Source of the DNA: Brevundimonas sp. MYb52
GTDB lineage: Bacteria > Pseudomonadota > Alphaproteobacteria > Caulobacterales > Caulobacteraceae
Assembly (NCBI RefSeq): GCF_002979535.1
Contig: NZ_PCPB01000002.1
Span: 186,001-250,000, forward strand
Direction: 5' to 3'
Length of the DNA: 64,000 bases
Shown here: positions 54,991-64,000 of the stretch, piece after piece
Position numbering within the stretch: position 1 is the stretch's first letter
Layout: each line of letters starts with the position of its first letter
The notes under the pieces: generated by a model
The model's input: the letters and a program-made list of their open reading frames with translations, nothing else
Told to the model about the DNA's origin: nothing
Databases searched by the model: none
Made by a program: the position numbers and the translations under genes

Positions 54991-55940
54991 CCGAGACCCT
55001 CAACCCGAACCAGCGCGCGGGCTTCGCCGCCATCATTGGCGCGCCCAACGCCGGCAAGTCCACGCTGGTGAACCGCCTGACGGGCTCCAAGGTCTCGATC
55101 GTCACCCAGAAGGTCCAGACCACGCGCTTTCCGGTGCGTGGGATCGCCATCGAGGGTGACGCCCAGATCGTTCTGGTGGACACGCCCGGCATCTTCACGC
55201 CCCGCCGCCGTCTGGACCGCGCCATGGTCGCCTCGGCCTGGGGCGGGGCGCAGGACGCCGACGTGGTGCTGCACCTGATCGACGCGCCCTCGCACATTGC
55301 TTCGGAAGGCCGTGACGGCACCCCGGCCGACCGCAAGTCGGCCGAGGACACCGAAACCATCATCGCCAATCTGCAGGCGACGGGAACCAAGGTCATCCTG
55401 GGCCTCAACAAGATCGACGGCATGCGCCGCGACACCCTGCTGGCTTTGTCGCACCGCCTGTTCGAAACCGGCGTCTATGAAGAGGTCTATATGATCTCGG
55501 CCCTCAGCGGCGACGGCGTGGACGACCTGAAGAAGCGTCTGGCCCGCTCCATGCCCGAGGGGCCGTGGCTCTACCCGGAAGATCAGTCGGCCGACGTGCC
55601 GGTCCGCGTGCTGGCCGCCGAGATCACCCGCGAGAAGGTCTATCTGCGCGTCCACGAGGAACTGCCCTATTCGGCAGCGGTCGAGACGACCTCGTTCGAG
55701 GAAAAGGCTGACGGTTCGGCCCGCATCGAACAGACCATCTATGTCGAACGCGAAAGCCAGCGCCCGATCGTTCTGGGCAAGGGCGGCCAGACCTTGAAGT
55801 GGATCGGCCAGAAGTCGCGCGAAGAGCTGATCGAGCTGCTCGACCGCCCGGTTCACCTGTTTCTGACCGTCAAGGTCGACCCCAAGTGGCAGGACAGCCG
55901 CGCCCTTTACGCCCAGTTCGGGCTGGAGTTCGACGTCTAG
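54987..55940 (+). CDS. era: GTPase Era
   Basis: Era is a GTPase with a KH domain that binds the 3' end of 16S rRNA in 30S maturation. The TTG at 54987 overlaps the rnc stop as TTGA; upstream extensions only run through rnc in another frame. The 317-residue protein has G1 GAPNAGKSTLVNRL, switch I QTTRFPVRG, G3 VDTPGIF, G4 LNKID and G5 SALSGDG. The KH domain (VERESQRPIVLGKGGQTLKWIG) lies at the C-terminus. It ends the lepB-rnc-era cluster; recO, its usual follower, is displaced by about 4 kb. Confidence 0.96.
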   Translation: MTETLNPNQRAGFAAIIGAPNAGKSTLVNRLTGSKVSIVTQKVQTTRFPVRGIAIEGDAQIVLVDTPGIFTPRRRLDRAMVASAWGGAQDADVVLHLIDAPSHIASEGRDGTPADRKSAEDTETIIANLQATGTKVILGLNKIDGMRRDTLLALSHRLFETGVYEEVYMISALSGDGVDDLKKRLARSMPEGPWLYPEDQSADVPVRVLAAEITREKVYLRVHEELPYSAAVETTSFEEKADGSARIEQTIYVERESQRPIVLGKGGQTLKWIGQKSREELIELLDRPVHLFLTVKVDPKWQDSRALYAQFGLEFDV

Positions 55941-55957
55941 GATCGTAGTTCAGTATC

Positions 55958-57199
55958 GTGTTTGTAGTTCCCAAGTCCGCAGGCGGGCGGCCCTGGTTCC
56001 TCGGAACCCTGGCCGCGGTCGCTCTGGTATCCGCCGGCGCCGGCGCCTGGATCGTCCACGCCATCGCGCCTGAAACCCAGGCGGCGACGGCGACCAAGGC
56101 CAGACTGCCCGAACGCCCGCCGGTCGAGGTGGTCGAGGCCCTGCCGCAACTGAAGGCGCGGCTGGACTATCTGGGCGAGCACAAGCAGTTCATGGGCGCC
56201 ATCCTGGTGGCCAGGGGCGATCAGGTCCTGTTCCGGCAGGTCTATGGCAAGGCGAACTACGAAAACAACCAGCCGCTGAAACTGGACACCCGTTTCCGCC
56301 TGGCCTCGGTGTCCAAGCAGTTCACCGCCGCCGCCATCCTGAAACTGCAGGATGAGGGCAAGCTGTCGGTCAACGACCCGGTCTGCAAATGGATCAAGGC
56401 CTGCCCGGACGCGTGGAAGCCGCTGCGGATTCACCACCTGCTGTCGCACACCTCGGGCATACCCGACCTGATGGCGCAGTCCGAGTGGGGACGCATCCGC
56501 GTCACGCCGCGCACGCCGCAGGAACTGACCGAGACCTCGGCCCGCTATGGCTTGCAGTTCGAGCCGGGCACCAAGATTCGCTACGACAACGCCGCCTACA
56601 ACCTGGCCGCCGAGATCGTCGCCAAGGCCAGCGGCAAGCCGTTCGAGACCTATCTGAACGACGCCATCCTGAAGCCTCTGGGCCTGAAGGACACCGGGTC
56701 GGACGCCCACGCCGACGCCCAAGGCCTGGCCATGGGTTACGCCAACTTCCCCGCCGGACTGGCGGCCCAGCCGATCGCCAACGTCAGCGTGGTCTATGGC
56801 GCCGGCGCCCTGTATTCGACGCTGGACGATATGCTGGTGTGGAACCAGGCCCTGCATAAGGGCCATGTCCTCAGCGACGCTTCTTACGCCCAGATGATCG
56901 CCGACCATGCGCCCGAGGGCACGCCCAAGGAGCGGGGCCGCGCGCACCGCGCCTATGGCTACGGCATCTACGTCAACAGCCTGGGCGAGCAGGTGAGGCC
57001 CGCCTTTGACGACAAGCAGATCTATCACACGGGCAGCTGGGCCGGATTCCGCAACCTGGTCCTGTATCAACCGGACGCCGACGTGACCGTGGTGGTCCTG
57101 TCCAACAACTACCACCAGCGCGACCTGGTCTTCATGCTGAGCCAGCAAGCCATGGCCGAGGCCTTGGGGCGCGAGTTCCCGACGGGGCTGAACCGCTAG
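55958..57199 (+). CDS. Serine hydrolase of the beta-lactamase/penicillin-binding-protein-like family, exported
   Basis: The 413-residue protein starts at a GTG, has one N-terminal membrane or signal segment (about 13-35), then a class C beta-lactamase-like domain. It has the Ser-x-x-Lys of [12 protein letters not shown], the Tyr-x-Asn of [13 protein letters not shown], and HTG of [11 protein letters not shown]. Members include esterases, D-amino acid peptidases and PBP-like proteins, so a true lactamase function should not be assumed. It follows era by 17 bases, in a block that interrupts the usual era-recO order. Confidence 0.9.
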   Translation: MFVVPKSAGGRPWFLGTLAAVALVSAGAGAWIVHAIAPETQAATATKARLPERPPVEVVEALPQLKARLDYLGEHKQFMGAILVARGDQVLFRQVYGKANYENNQPLKLDTRFRLASVSKQFTAAAILKLQDEGKLSVNDPVCKWIKACPDAWKPLRIHHLLSHTSGIPDLMAQSEWGRIRVTPRTPQELTETSARYGLQFEPGTKIRYDNAAYNLAAEIVAKASGKPFETYLNDAILKPLGLKDTGSDAHADAQGLAMGYANFPAGLAAQPIANVSVVYGAGALYSTLDDMLVWNQALHKGHVLSDASYAQMIADHAPEGTPKERGRAHRAYGYGIYVNSLGEQVRPAFDDKQIYHTGSWAGFRNLVLYQPDADVTVVVLSNNYHQRDLVFMLSQQAMAEALGREFPTGLNR

Positions 57200-57215
57200 A
57201 AGTCAGCTTTCTGAT

Positions 57216-57346
57216 CTCCTCCCCATTCCATGGGGAGGTGGCGCGGAGCCGTAGGCGACGTGACGGAGGGGGCGGCTCGACGGCAGACCTTTGCGTCGCC
57301 CCCTCCACCGCTTCGCGGTCCCCCTCCCCATGAAATGGGGAGGAAA
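57216..57346. repeat. Long inverted repeat in intergenic space (element 5)
   Basis: The left arm TCCTCCCCATTCCATGGGGA (57217 onward) and the reverse complement of the right arm, TCCTCCCCATTTCATGGGGA, agree at all but one position. Pairing resumes at GGAGGGGGCG / CGCCCCCTCC toward the loop. Each arm also contains its own short hairpin (CCCCATTCCATGGGG). It separates the convergent serine hydrolase and CoA-transferase genes. Confidence 0.85.
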
Positions 57347-57359
57347 TGAGCGCTTCGCT

Positions 57360-58982
<1,623 letters not shown>

Positions 58983-59423
58983 TCAGCCGCCGGGCTTCCA
59001 GTCCGCCGCCGGGTTGGTGTTGATCATCCACGGGATGCCGAACTTATCCGTCAGGCTGCCGAAACCGGGCGACCAGAAGGTTTCGGCGAAGGCCATGCCG
59101 ACCTTGCCCCCTTCGGACAGGGCGCCGAACACCTCGCGCGCCTTGGCGAGGTCGTCGGTGTGATACGAGACGTCGAAGCCGTTCTTGGGCTTATCGATAT
59201 TCGGGGCGAACTCGGGCGGCAGGTCGGCCCCCATGATGGCCTGGTCCTCGACCTCCAGCCAGCCGTGCATCAGCCAGTCCTTGTATTTCGGATCGACCGG
59301 CATGTCGGGCGGGCCGTCGCCGAACGGAAAGGCGGCTGTGACCTTGCCGCCCAGCACGCGGGCGTAGAACTCCAGCGCCTCGCGGCACTGGCCCTGAAAG
59401 CTGAGGCTGGTGACGATCTTCAT
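58983..59423 (-). CDS. PhnB-like VOC family protein
   Basis: The 146-residue protein has the PhnB/DUF899-like glyoxalase-fold pattern: LSFQGQCREALEFYARVLGGKV at the start, a central WLEVEDQAIMGADLPPE, and the conserved FAETFWSPGFGSLTDKFGIPWMINTN end. Catalytic activity is not established for this subgroup. It has no operon partner; about 115 bases separate it from the CoA-transferase gene downstream, and an inverted repeat lies at its 5' side. Confidence 0.9.
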   Translation of the reverse strand: MKIVTSLSFQGQCREALEFYARVLGGKVTAAFPFGDGPPDMPVDPKYKDWLMHGWLEVEDQAIMGADLPPEFAPNIDKPKNGFDVSYHTDDLAKAREVFGALSEGGKVGMAFAETFWSPGFGSLTDKFGIPWMINTNPAADWKPGG

Positions 59424-59471
59424 TTTGTCCTCCCTTGGATCGGGGCGAAACGCACGAGAGCGCCGAAGTGT

Positions 59472-59619
59472 CCTTCTCCCCTTGCGGGAGAAGGTGGCAG
59501 GCGAAGCCTGACGGATGAGGGGTCTCGCTAGGTTATGTGAAGGCTGATGGGCAGACTGCTGCGCAACCCCTCATCCGACCTCGCGTGGCTCGGCCACCTT
59601 CTCCCGCAAGGGGAGAAGG
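59472..59619. repeat. Long inverted repeat in intergenic space (element 6)
   Basis: The left arm CCTTCTCCCCTTGCGGGAGA (59472 onward, continuing AGGTGGC) is exactly repeated in inverse at the right end (to 59619), and GGATGAGGGG / CCCCTCATCC pair closer to the loop. Each arm has its own hairpin (CTTCTCCCCTTGCGGGAGAAG). It occupies the divergent space between the PhnB-like gene and the NTF2-like gene. Confidence 0.88.
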
Positions 59620-59666
59620 GCAACGGGCGCTTTCTTCGCTAAAGGAACAGGACTAGAACATTCTTC

Positions 59667-60122
59667 ATGATCACCGCCGCCCTGATGATGCTCCAACTGT
59701 CCGCAGCGCCTGCCGACACCGCCTCGGTCGAACGCACCCTGGACGCCATGCATGCGGCTGCTTCAGCGGCCGACGGCGAGGCCTATTTCGCGACCTTTAC
59801 TGCGGACGGCCGCTTTATCGGCACCGACGCAACCGAACGCTGGACCCTGCCGGAGTTCCGCGCCTACGCCATGCCCTACTTCTCGCAGGGCAAGGGCTGG
59901 ACCTATCGGCCGTCGCAGCGTGTGGTGACGATCGCCTCGATCGACTGCCGCTGTGTCGCCTGGTTCGACGAGGTTCTGGACAACGACGCCTATGGGACCA
60001 CGCGCGGGTCGGGCGTGCTGCGCCTGACCGACGACGGCTGGAAGATCGAACAATACGTCCTCAGCTTCGCCGTGCCGAATGACAAGGCGCGCGCCGTCGT
60101 CGACGTGATCAAGGCCGACTGA
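59667..60122 (+). CDS. NTF2-like (SnoaL/DUF4440-type) protein, probably exported
   Basis: The 151-residue protein has a weak, possibly uncleaved leader (MITAALMMLQLSAAPA), then an NTF2-like domain: TASVERTLDAMHAAASAADGEAYFATFTADGRFIGTDATERWTLPEF, and GVLRLTDDGWKIEQYVLSFAVPNDKA. Such domains bind small ligands, or act as enzymes or accessory folds, and no specific role can be read. Its stop overlaps the recO start (TGATG), so recO translation may depend on it. Confidence 0.84.
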   Translation: MITAALMMLQLSAAPADTASVERTLDAMHAAASAADGEAYFATFTADGRFIGTDATERWTLPEFRAYAMPYFSQGKGWTYRPSQRVVTIASIDCRCVAWFDEVLDNDAYGTTRGSGVLRLTDDGWKIEQYVLSFAVPNDKARAVVDVIKAD

Positions 60123-60853
60123 TGGAGGTTCAGGACGACGCCTTCGTCCTGTCGGCGCGGGCGCATGGGGACACCGGGGCCGTGGTCGAACTGCTGACCG
60201 AGCATCACGGGCGACGTGCGGCCTATGTCGCGGGCGGGGCGTCGCGCAAGATGCGGCCCTTCCTGCAGGCCGGGGCACGGGTCGTGGCCGATATGCGGTC
60301 GCGGACCTCGGACCAACTGGGCTCGGCGCGGCTGGAGCCTGTGGGCGAGGGGCCCGCGGCCCTGTTCGACGATCCTCTGGCCCTGGTCGGGCTGAACGCC
60401 GCCGCTGCGGTGGCGCAAGGGGCGCTGCCTGAGCGCGAGGCGCATCCGGGGGCGTTTTACGCCTTCGAGGCCCTGATGGGGGCCTTCGTCATGCCCGAGG
60501 TCTGGCCCGCCATCTTCGTGCGTTTTGAGGCGGGGCTGCTGGAAGACCTGGGCTTTGGGCTGGACCTGTCGCGCTGCGCCGCCACCGGCTCGATGGACGA
60601 CCTGATCTATGTCAGCCCGCGCACGGGCCGCGCCGTCAGCAGAGATGCGGGCGCGCCCTATGCCGACAAGCTGCTGAACCTGCCGCCCTTCATGCTGGGG
60701 GCGCAGGCGGGGCTAGGCGAAGGCGACGTGAAGGCCGGGTTGGAGCTGACCGGCCACTTCCTTGAGCAGTTCGTCTTCCACGCCCTGAACAAACCGCTGC
60801 CGCCCGCACGGGTCTGGATGATCGAGCGGCTGGCAGAGGCGGGAAGGCTCTAG
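60122..60853 (+). CDS. recO: DNA repair protein RecO
   Basis: RecO helps load RecA onto SSB-coated DNA in the RecFOR pathway. The 243-residue protein has an N-terminal OB fold (AFVLSARAHGDTGAVVELLTEHHGRRAAYVAGGASRKMRPFLQAG), a helical domain with PGAFYAFEALMGAF, and the Cys-containing alphaproteobacterial segment LSRCAATGSMDDLIYVSPRTGRAVSRDAG. Its start overlaps the upstream gene, and its stop shares the CTAG with the stop of the opposite dipZ-like gene. Confidence 0.95.
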   Translation: MEVQDDAFVLSARAHGDTGAVVELLTEHHGRRAAYVAGGASRKMRPFLQAGARVVADMRSRTSDQLGSARLEPVGEGPAALFDDPLALVGLNAAAAVAQGALPEREAHPGAFYAFEALMGAFVMPEVWPAIFVRFEAGLLEDLGFGLDLSRCAATGSMDDLIYVSPRTGRAVSRDAGAPYADKLLNLPPFMLGAQAGLGEGDVKAGLELTGHFLEQFVFHALNKPLPPARVWMIERLAEAGRL

Positions 60854-62580
60854 CCAAAGGTGAGGGCGAAGACCTGAACCCCGGGGGCGAGGAACTCGAT
60901 CTCGAAGGTCCGCTCGCGGGCGCCGCCGGACTGGCGCACCAGTTGATACAGGCGTTGGCTGTCGATCCGGCCCAGGCCCTGCGCGTCGATGTCCAAGCCC
61001 GCGTCGGCCCCCGGCGCCTGACCGTCGATGCGGACGCGGAAGGGCACCGGCTGGCCCATGCTGCTCGGCCCCATGACCAGATGCAGGTCGCGGGCCTTGA
61101 AGCGGAAGGCCAGTCGTCCGCCCGCCGTCTGCAGGTCGGCGTGTTCGGAGCGCACGATCCAGTCGCCGGACAGGCTCCAGTCGTTCAGCTGCAGTGGCGC
61201 CGCCGCATAGGTCTTGCGCACGTCGAAGCCGAAGCCGCCGGGTGAGACAAAGTGCTCGGCGCGGGCATAGCCGACATAGGTTTCGGGCGAGGCGACCTCG
61301 GCCATGTCGGCGGCGGCCTCTGCGCCCTGACCCCGCACCTGAACCACAGTCTGATCGACATTGGCGGCCCCGGCCTCCTTCAGCAGTTGCTGGATGACCC
61401 GCTCGGAATGTTCGTAATCGCCCTCGCCGAAGTGGTGGTAGCGGATGTCGCCCCTGCCATCGATGAAGTAGTGGGCGGGCCAATATTTGTTGTCGAAGGC
61501 GCGCCAGATCGAGAAATCATTGTCCATGGCCACGGGGTAGGTGATGCCGAACCGGCGCACGGCGTCGCGGACGTTGGCGGGGGACTTTTCGAAGGCGAAT
61601 TCGGGCGTGTGGACCCCGATCACCACCAGACCCTGATCGCGATACTTCTCGGCCCAGGCGCGGACATAGGGGATGGTCCGCACGCAGTTGATGCAGGAGT
61701 AGGTCCAGAAGTCGACCAGCACGACCTTGCCGCGCAACTGCTCGGTGGTCAGGGGCGGGCTGTTGATCCACTCGGTCGCTCCGGTCAGAGGCGGCATGGT
61801 GCCTTCGACGGGCAGGGCGTTGAGCGGGGCCGGGGCGGCGTTCATCGGCTGGCTAGCGCCAAAGCGGCTGAGCAGGCTCTGTTCGATGTGGTTCGTGCTG
61901 CTGCTCGACAGCCGGGTCAGCAAGCCGGTGTCGAGGCCCAGCGCAATGGCGGCGACGCCGATCAGGACCAGCACGCCCAGACCCCTACGCACCCATTCGC
62001 CGACGCCCAGCGACTTTTTCATCGCCTGAAACACCTTTCCGCCGATCAGCAGGGCCAGAGCCAGAGATGTCGCGGCCCCGGCGGCATAGGCGACCAACAG
62101 CAGGGTCGTACCGACGCTGGCCCCCTGAAGCGCGGCGCCGGTCAGGATCAGCCCCAGGATCGGCCCAGCGCACGGCGCCCACAGCAGGCCTGTCGCCACG
62201 CCCAGCAGGAAGGAGGGCCAGAAACCGCCACCGGACTGCTGCTCTGCGCTGGCCTTCTCGGTCAGGCGCGAGCCGAGCGCGACCAGAGGCCGGGTTAGCC
62301 GATCCGCCAGCGACGGAAACACCAGGGTCAGCCCCAGCACCGCCATGACCGCCAGGGCGATCCAGCGCCCGACCTGATTGGCCTGCACCGCCCAGCCGCC
62401 GCCGACCGCCGCCAGCGTCGCCACCCCGGCAAAGGTCAGCGCCATGCCCAGCAAAAGGGGCAGGCCGCTTTTCATGAAGGGCTGGCCCGCCCGCGCGAAG
62501 ACAAAGGGCAGCACCGGCAGGATGCAGGGGCTGAGAATGGTCAGCGCCCCGGCCAGATAGGACAAAAGGATCAGGAGCAT
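60850..62580 (-). CDS. DipZ-like fusion of CcdA-type membrane domain and thioredoxin-like domain
   Basis: The 576-residue protein joins three parts: a CcdA/DsbD-like transmembrane domain (about 1-225, with ILSPCILPVLPFVFARAG and LLWAPCAGPILGLILTG), a TlpA/AhpC-like thioredoxin domain (about 265-420, active site FWTYSCINCVRTIPY), and a C-terminal beta domain (about 440-576). This is the DipZ layout, which moves reducing power from cytoplasm to periplasm and passes it to partner proteins. It starts at 62580 (MLLILLSYLAGALTILSPC) and overlaps recO tail to tail by four bases. Confidence 0.92.
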   Translation of the reverse strand: MLLILLSYLAGALTILSPCILPVLPFVFARAGQPFMKSGLPLLLGMALTFAGVATLAAVGGGWAVQANQVGRWIALAVMAVLGLTLVFPSLADRLTRPLVALGSRLTEKASAEQQSGGGFWPSFLLGVATGLLWAPCAGPILGLILTGAALQGASVGTTLLLVAYAAGAATSLALALLIGGKVFQAMKKSLGVGEWVRRGLGVLVLIGVAAIALGLDTGLLTRLSSSSTNHIEQSLLSRFGASQPMNAAPAPLNALPVEGTMPPLTGATEWINSPPLTTEQLRGKVVLVDFWTYSCINCVRTIPYVRAWAEKYRDQGLVVIGVHTPEFAFEKSPANVRDAVRRFGITYPVAMDNDFSIWRAFDNKYWPAHYFIDGRGDIRYHHFGEGDYEHSERVIQQLLKEAGAANVDQTVVQVRGQGAEAAADMAEVASPETYVGYARAEHFVSPGGFGFDVRKTYAAAPLQLNDWSLSGDWIVRSEHADLQTAGGRLAFRFKARDLHLVMGPSSMGQPVPFRVRIDGQAPGADAGLDIDAQGLGRIDSQRLYQLVRQSGGARERTFEIEFLAPGVQVFALTFG

Positions 62581-62644
62581 GGCGTCGTCCTATGGCCTCA
62601 AACCTGGATCTTACGCTGCGAAGAACGCTTCGGATGGCGTCGGG

Positions 62645-63715
62645 TTACAAGAGCCGTTGCAGGTCGCGGATAGCGGCGCGGGCTTCCTGCGCGAGAACTT
62701 CAACCAGCTCAGCGGCCGGCAGGGCGCGGGTCAGGGGCGCGGCCTGACCGGCCCATTGCGGGGCGTAGCCGTCGTCGCCCTGCAGGCTGGCGGCGGCGTT
62801 CAACGCCTTGCCGATGTCGTAAGCGTAGGGATAGGCGGCGACGAGCGCTTCGTCGGCGCGCTGCATGAAGGCGTTTTCGATGCCGCGTGCGGGGCGGCCC
62901 GAGATCACGGGGCTGACGCGAGTGCGCTCGGCGCGGGGACTGGCCAGGGCCGCGCGATAGGCCGCGTTGGCGGCGGACTCCGGGCAGGAGACGAAGGCCG
63001 TGCCCAGTTGTGCACCCGCTGCGCCCAGCGCCAGCGCCGCCGCGATCCCGGCGCCGTCCATGATTCCGCCCGCCGCGATACTCGGAATGTCCAGTTCGCG
63101 GGTCAGAAGGCGCGTCAGGGGCAGGGTCGCAAAGCGCGGGTCGTCGGCGGGATCGAAGACGCCGCGATGGCCGCCGGCCTCCACCCCCTGAGCCATCACC
63201 ATGTCGATCCCCGCCGCCTGGGCCAGTCGGCCTTCCTGCGGCGTGGTGGCGCTGGCGATCAGGACGCAGTCGGCGGCTTTCAGGGCGGCGATCCTGTCTG
63301 GATCCGGCAGGCCGAAGTGGAAGCTGACCACGGCGGGCTTCTCGTCCAGCAGGACGGCCAGCTTGGCGTCGTCGGTCAGGAAGCTCTGGTAGATCTCGTT
63401 CAGGGCCTCGGGCGGCGCGGCGCCGAACTGGGTGAAGATCGGGCGCAGGCTGTCGATCCAGACCCGGTCACGTGCTGGATCAGGCGGCGTCGGCTTATGG
63501 CAGAAGACGTTGACGTTGAACGGTCGCGTCGTCAGGGCCTTAAGCGCCTGTATCTGACGTCGGCCCCCGGCCGCGCCGACCGAGGCGATGGAGATGGAGC
63601 CCAGCGCCCCAGCGTTCGACACGGCGGCGGCTAACTCGGGCGTCGAGGTCCCGGCCATCGGCGCCTGAATGATAGGCAAACTCAGTCCGAGGCGGTCGGT
63701 GAGGGCGGTCTTCAT
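62645..63715 (-). CDS. Nitronate monooxygenase family flavoprotein
   Basis: The FMN-dependent family oxidises nitronates such as propionate-3-nitronate. From the ATG at 63715 (MKTALTDRLGLSLPIIQAPMAG), which follows AGGAACCCGCC, the product is 356 residues. It has VSNAGALGSISIASVGA, VVSFHFGLPDPDRIAAL, the GVEAGGHRGVFDPADDP flavin-contacting segment, and IPSIAAGGIMDGAGIAAALALGAAGAQLGTAFVSCPES. Broad enzymes of this fold also include enoyl reductases, so the substrate is uncertain. It lies between dipZ and parC, on the strand opposite parC. Confidence 0.92.
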   Translation of the reverse strand: MKTALTDRLGLSLPIIQAPMAGTSTPELAAAVSNAGALGSISIASVGAAGGRRQIQALKALTTRPFNVNVFCHKPTPPDPARDRVWIDSLRPIFTQFGAAPPEALNEIYQSFLTDDAKLAVLLDEKPAVVSFHFGLPDPDRIAALKAADCVLIASATTPQEGRLAQAAGIDMVMAQGVEAGGHRGVFDPADDPRFATLPLTRLLTRELDIPSIAAGGIMDGAGIAAALALGAAGAQLGTAFVSCPESAANAAYRAALASPRAERTRVSPVISGRPARGIENAFMQRADEALVAAYPYAYDIGKALNAAASLQGDDGYAPQWAGQAAPLTRALPAAELVEVLAQEARAAIRDLQRLL

Positions 63716-63828
63716 GGCGGGTTCCTGACCTGATCTGCGGCGACCCTCCACAGATAGGCGTGGATCGTCCCCGCGTCAGCCGCGCGCTACGCTAGACTTT
63801 GTCGTTCAGATCACCGATTCGAAGTCGC

Positions 63829-64000
63829 ATGACCATCCACACCCCGACACCTGAAGGCGGCCGCATCGTTGAAGAGCCGATGAGCGAGGCGCTGTCCAAG
63901 CGCTATCTCGCCTACGCCCTGTCCACGATCACCAACCGCGCGCTGCCCGACGTGCGTGACGGCTTCAAGCCGGTGCACCGGCGCATCATGTACGCCATGC
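63829..64000 (+). CDS. parC: DNA topoisomerase IV subunit A, N-terminal part (runs off the window)
   Basis: ParC is the DNA-cutting subunit of topoisomerase IV, which unlinks daughter chromosomes. Only 57 codons are present: [57 protein letters not shown]. The block [23 protein letters not shown] is closer to ParC than to GyrA, and recO-parC linkage is typical of Caulobacter-like genomes. The catalytic Tyr lies outside the window. Confidence 0.9.
   Translation, partial: MTIHTPTPEGGRIVEEPMSEALSKRYLAYALSTITNRALPDVRDGFKPVHRRIMYAM

Noticed and set aside
55958..57199. Calling the serine hydrolase a beta-lactamase resistance gene
   Set aside because: It has the SxxK and YxN motifs, but these are shared by esterases and peptidases, and nothing in its context indicates antibiotic resistance.

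Overview
The window is a GC-rich, gene-dense alphaproteobacterial chromosome segment. Gene content and order point to the Caulobacteraceae, most likely Brevundimonas-like. Evidence includes an RNase E ending in a GWW motif, an HdaA-type DnaA homologue beside ppk and ppx, a complex I NDUFA12-type subunit, and the orders aroQ-accB-accC-aat and rpoZ-rel-pyrE-pdxJ-acpS-lepB-rnc-era. I see no rRNA, tRNA, CRISPR array, insertion sequence or prophage. The genus is an inference; no database was searched.

Layout. 1-6.5 kb (minus): an outer-membrane biogenesis operon lptF-lptG-lptD-surA-pdxA with overlapping junctions. 6.7-9.3 kb (plus): pepA, holC and two tandem I78-type inhibitor lipoproteins. 9.3-18.3 kb: DUF2164 and an ABC-F ATPase, ndk, a glycine-zipper lipoprotein, an M13 metallopeptidase, and purN and purM separated by an oppositely oriented S10 peptidase. 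18.3-26.4 kb: rnd, a VOC protein, hdaA-ppk-ppx and aspS. 26.4-30.7 kb: two exported pentapeptide-repeat proteins and a large relative of class II ribonucleotide reductase (NrdJ) that appears to have lost its catalytic motifs. 30.8-34.9 kb: NDUFA12-type subunit, DUF2155, aat, accC, accB and aroQ. 35-41.2 kb: a small secreted protein, thiS-thiG, a TPR protein, a DsbA-like oxidoreductase and an M48 protease. 41.2-47.9 kb: rne and amiC diverging from a long structured leader, then a family-5 uracil-DNA glycosylase with a NYN protein, folK and a cupin. 48-56 kb: an information-processing and lipid cluster from rpoZ to era. 56-64 kb: accessory enzymes interleaved with recO, ending in the start of parC.

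Regulation and structure. Head-to-tail overlaps (ATGA, GTGA, TTGA, TAATG, TGATG) imply translational coupling in most operons. Several rho-independent terminators are clear. Six intergenic spacers hold long inverted repeats of different sequence (near 17.0, 35.6, 36.1, 38.9, 57.3 and 59.5 kb), the most obvious non-coding structure here.

The best candidates for something undescribed are the degenerate NrdJ paralogue with paired operator-like sites upstream, the CXXC-containing tandem I78 lipoproteins, and the paired pentapeptide proteins with shared cysteine caps.
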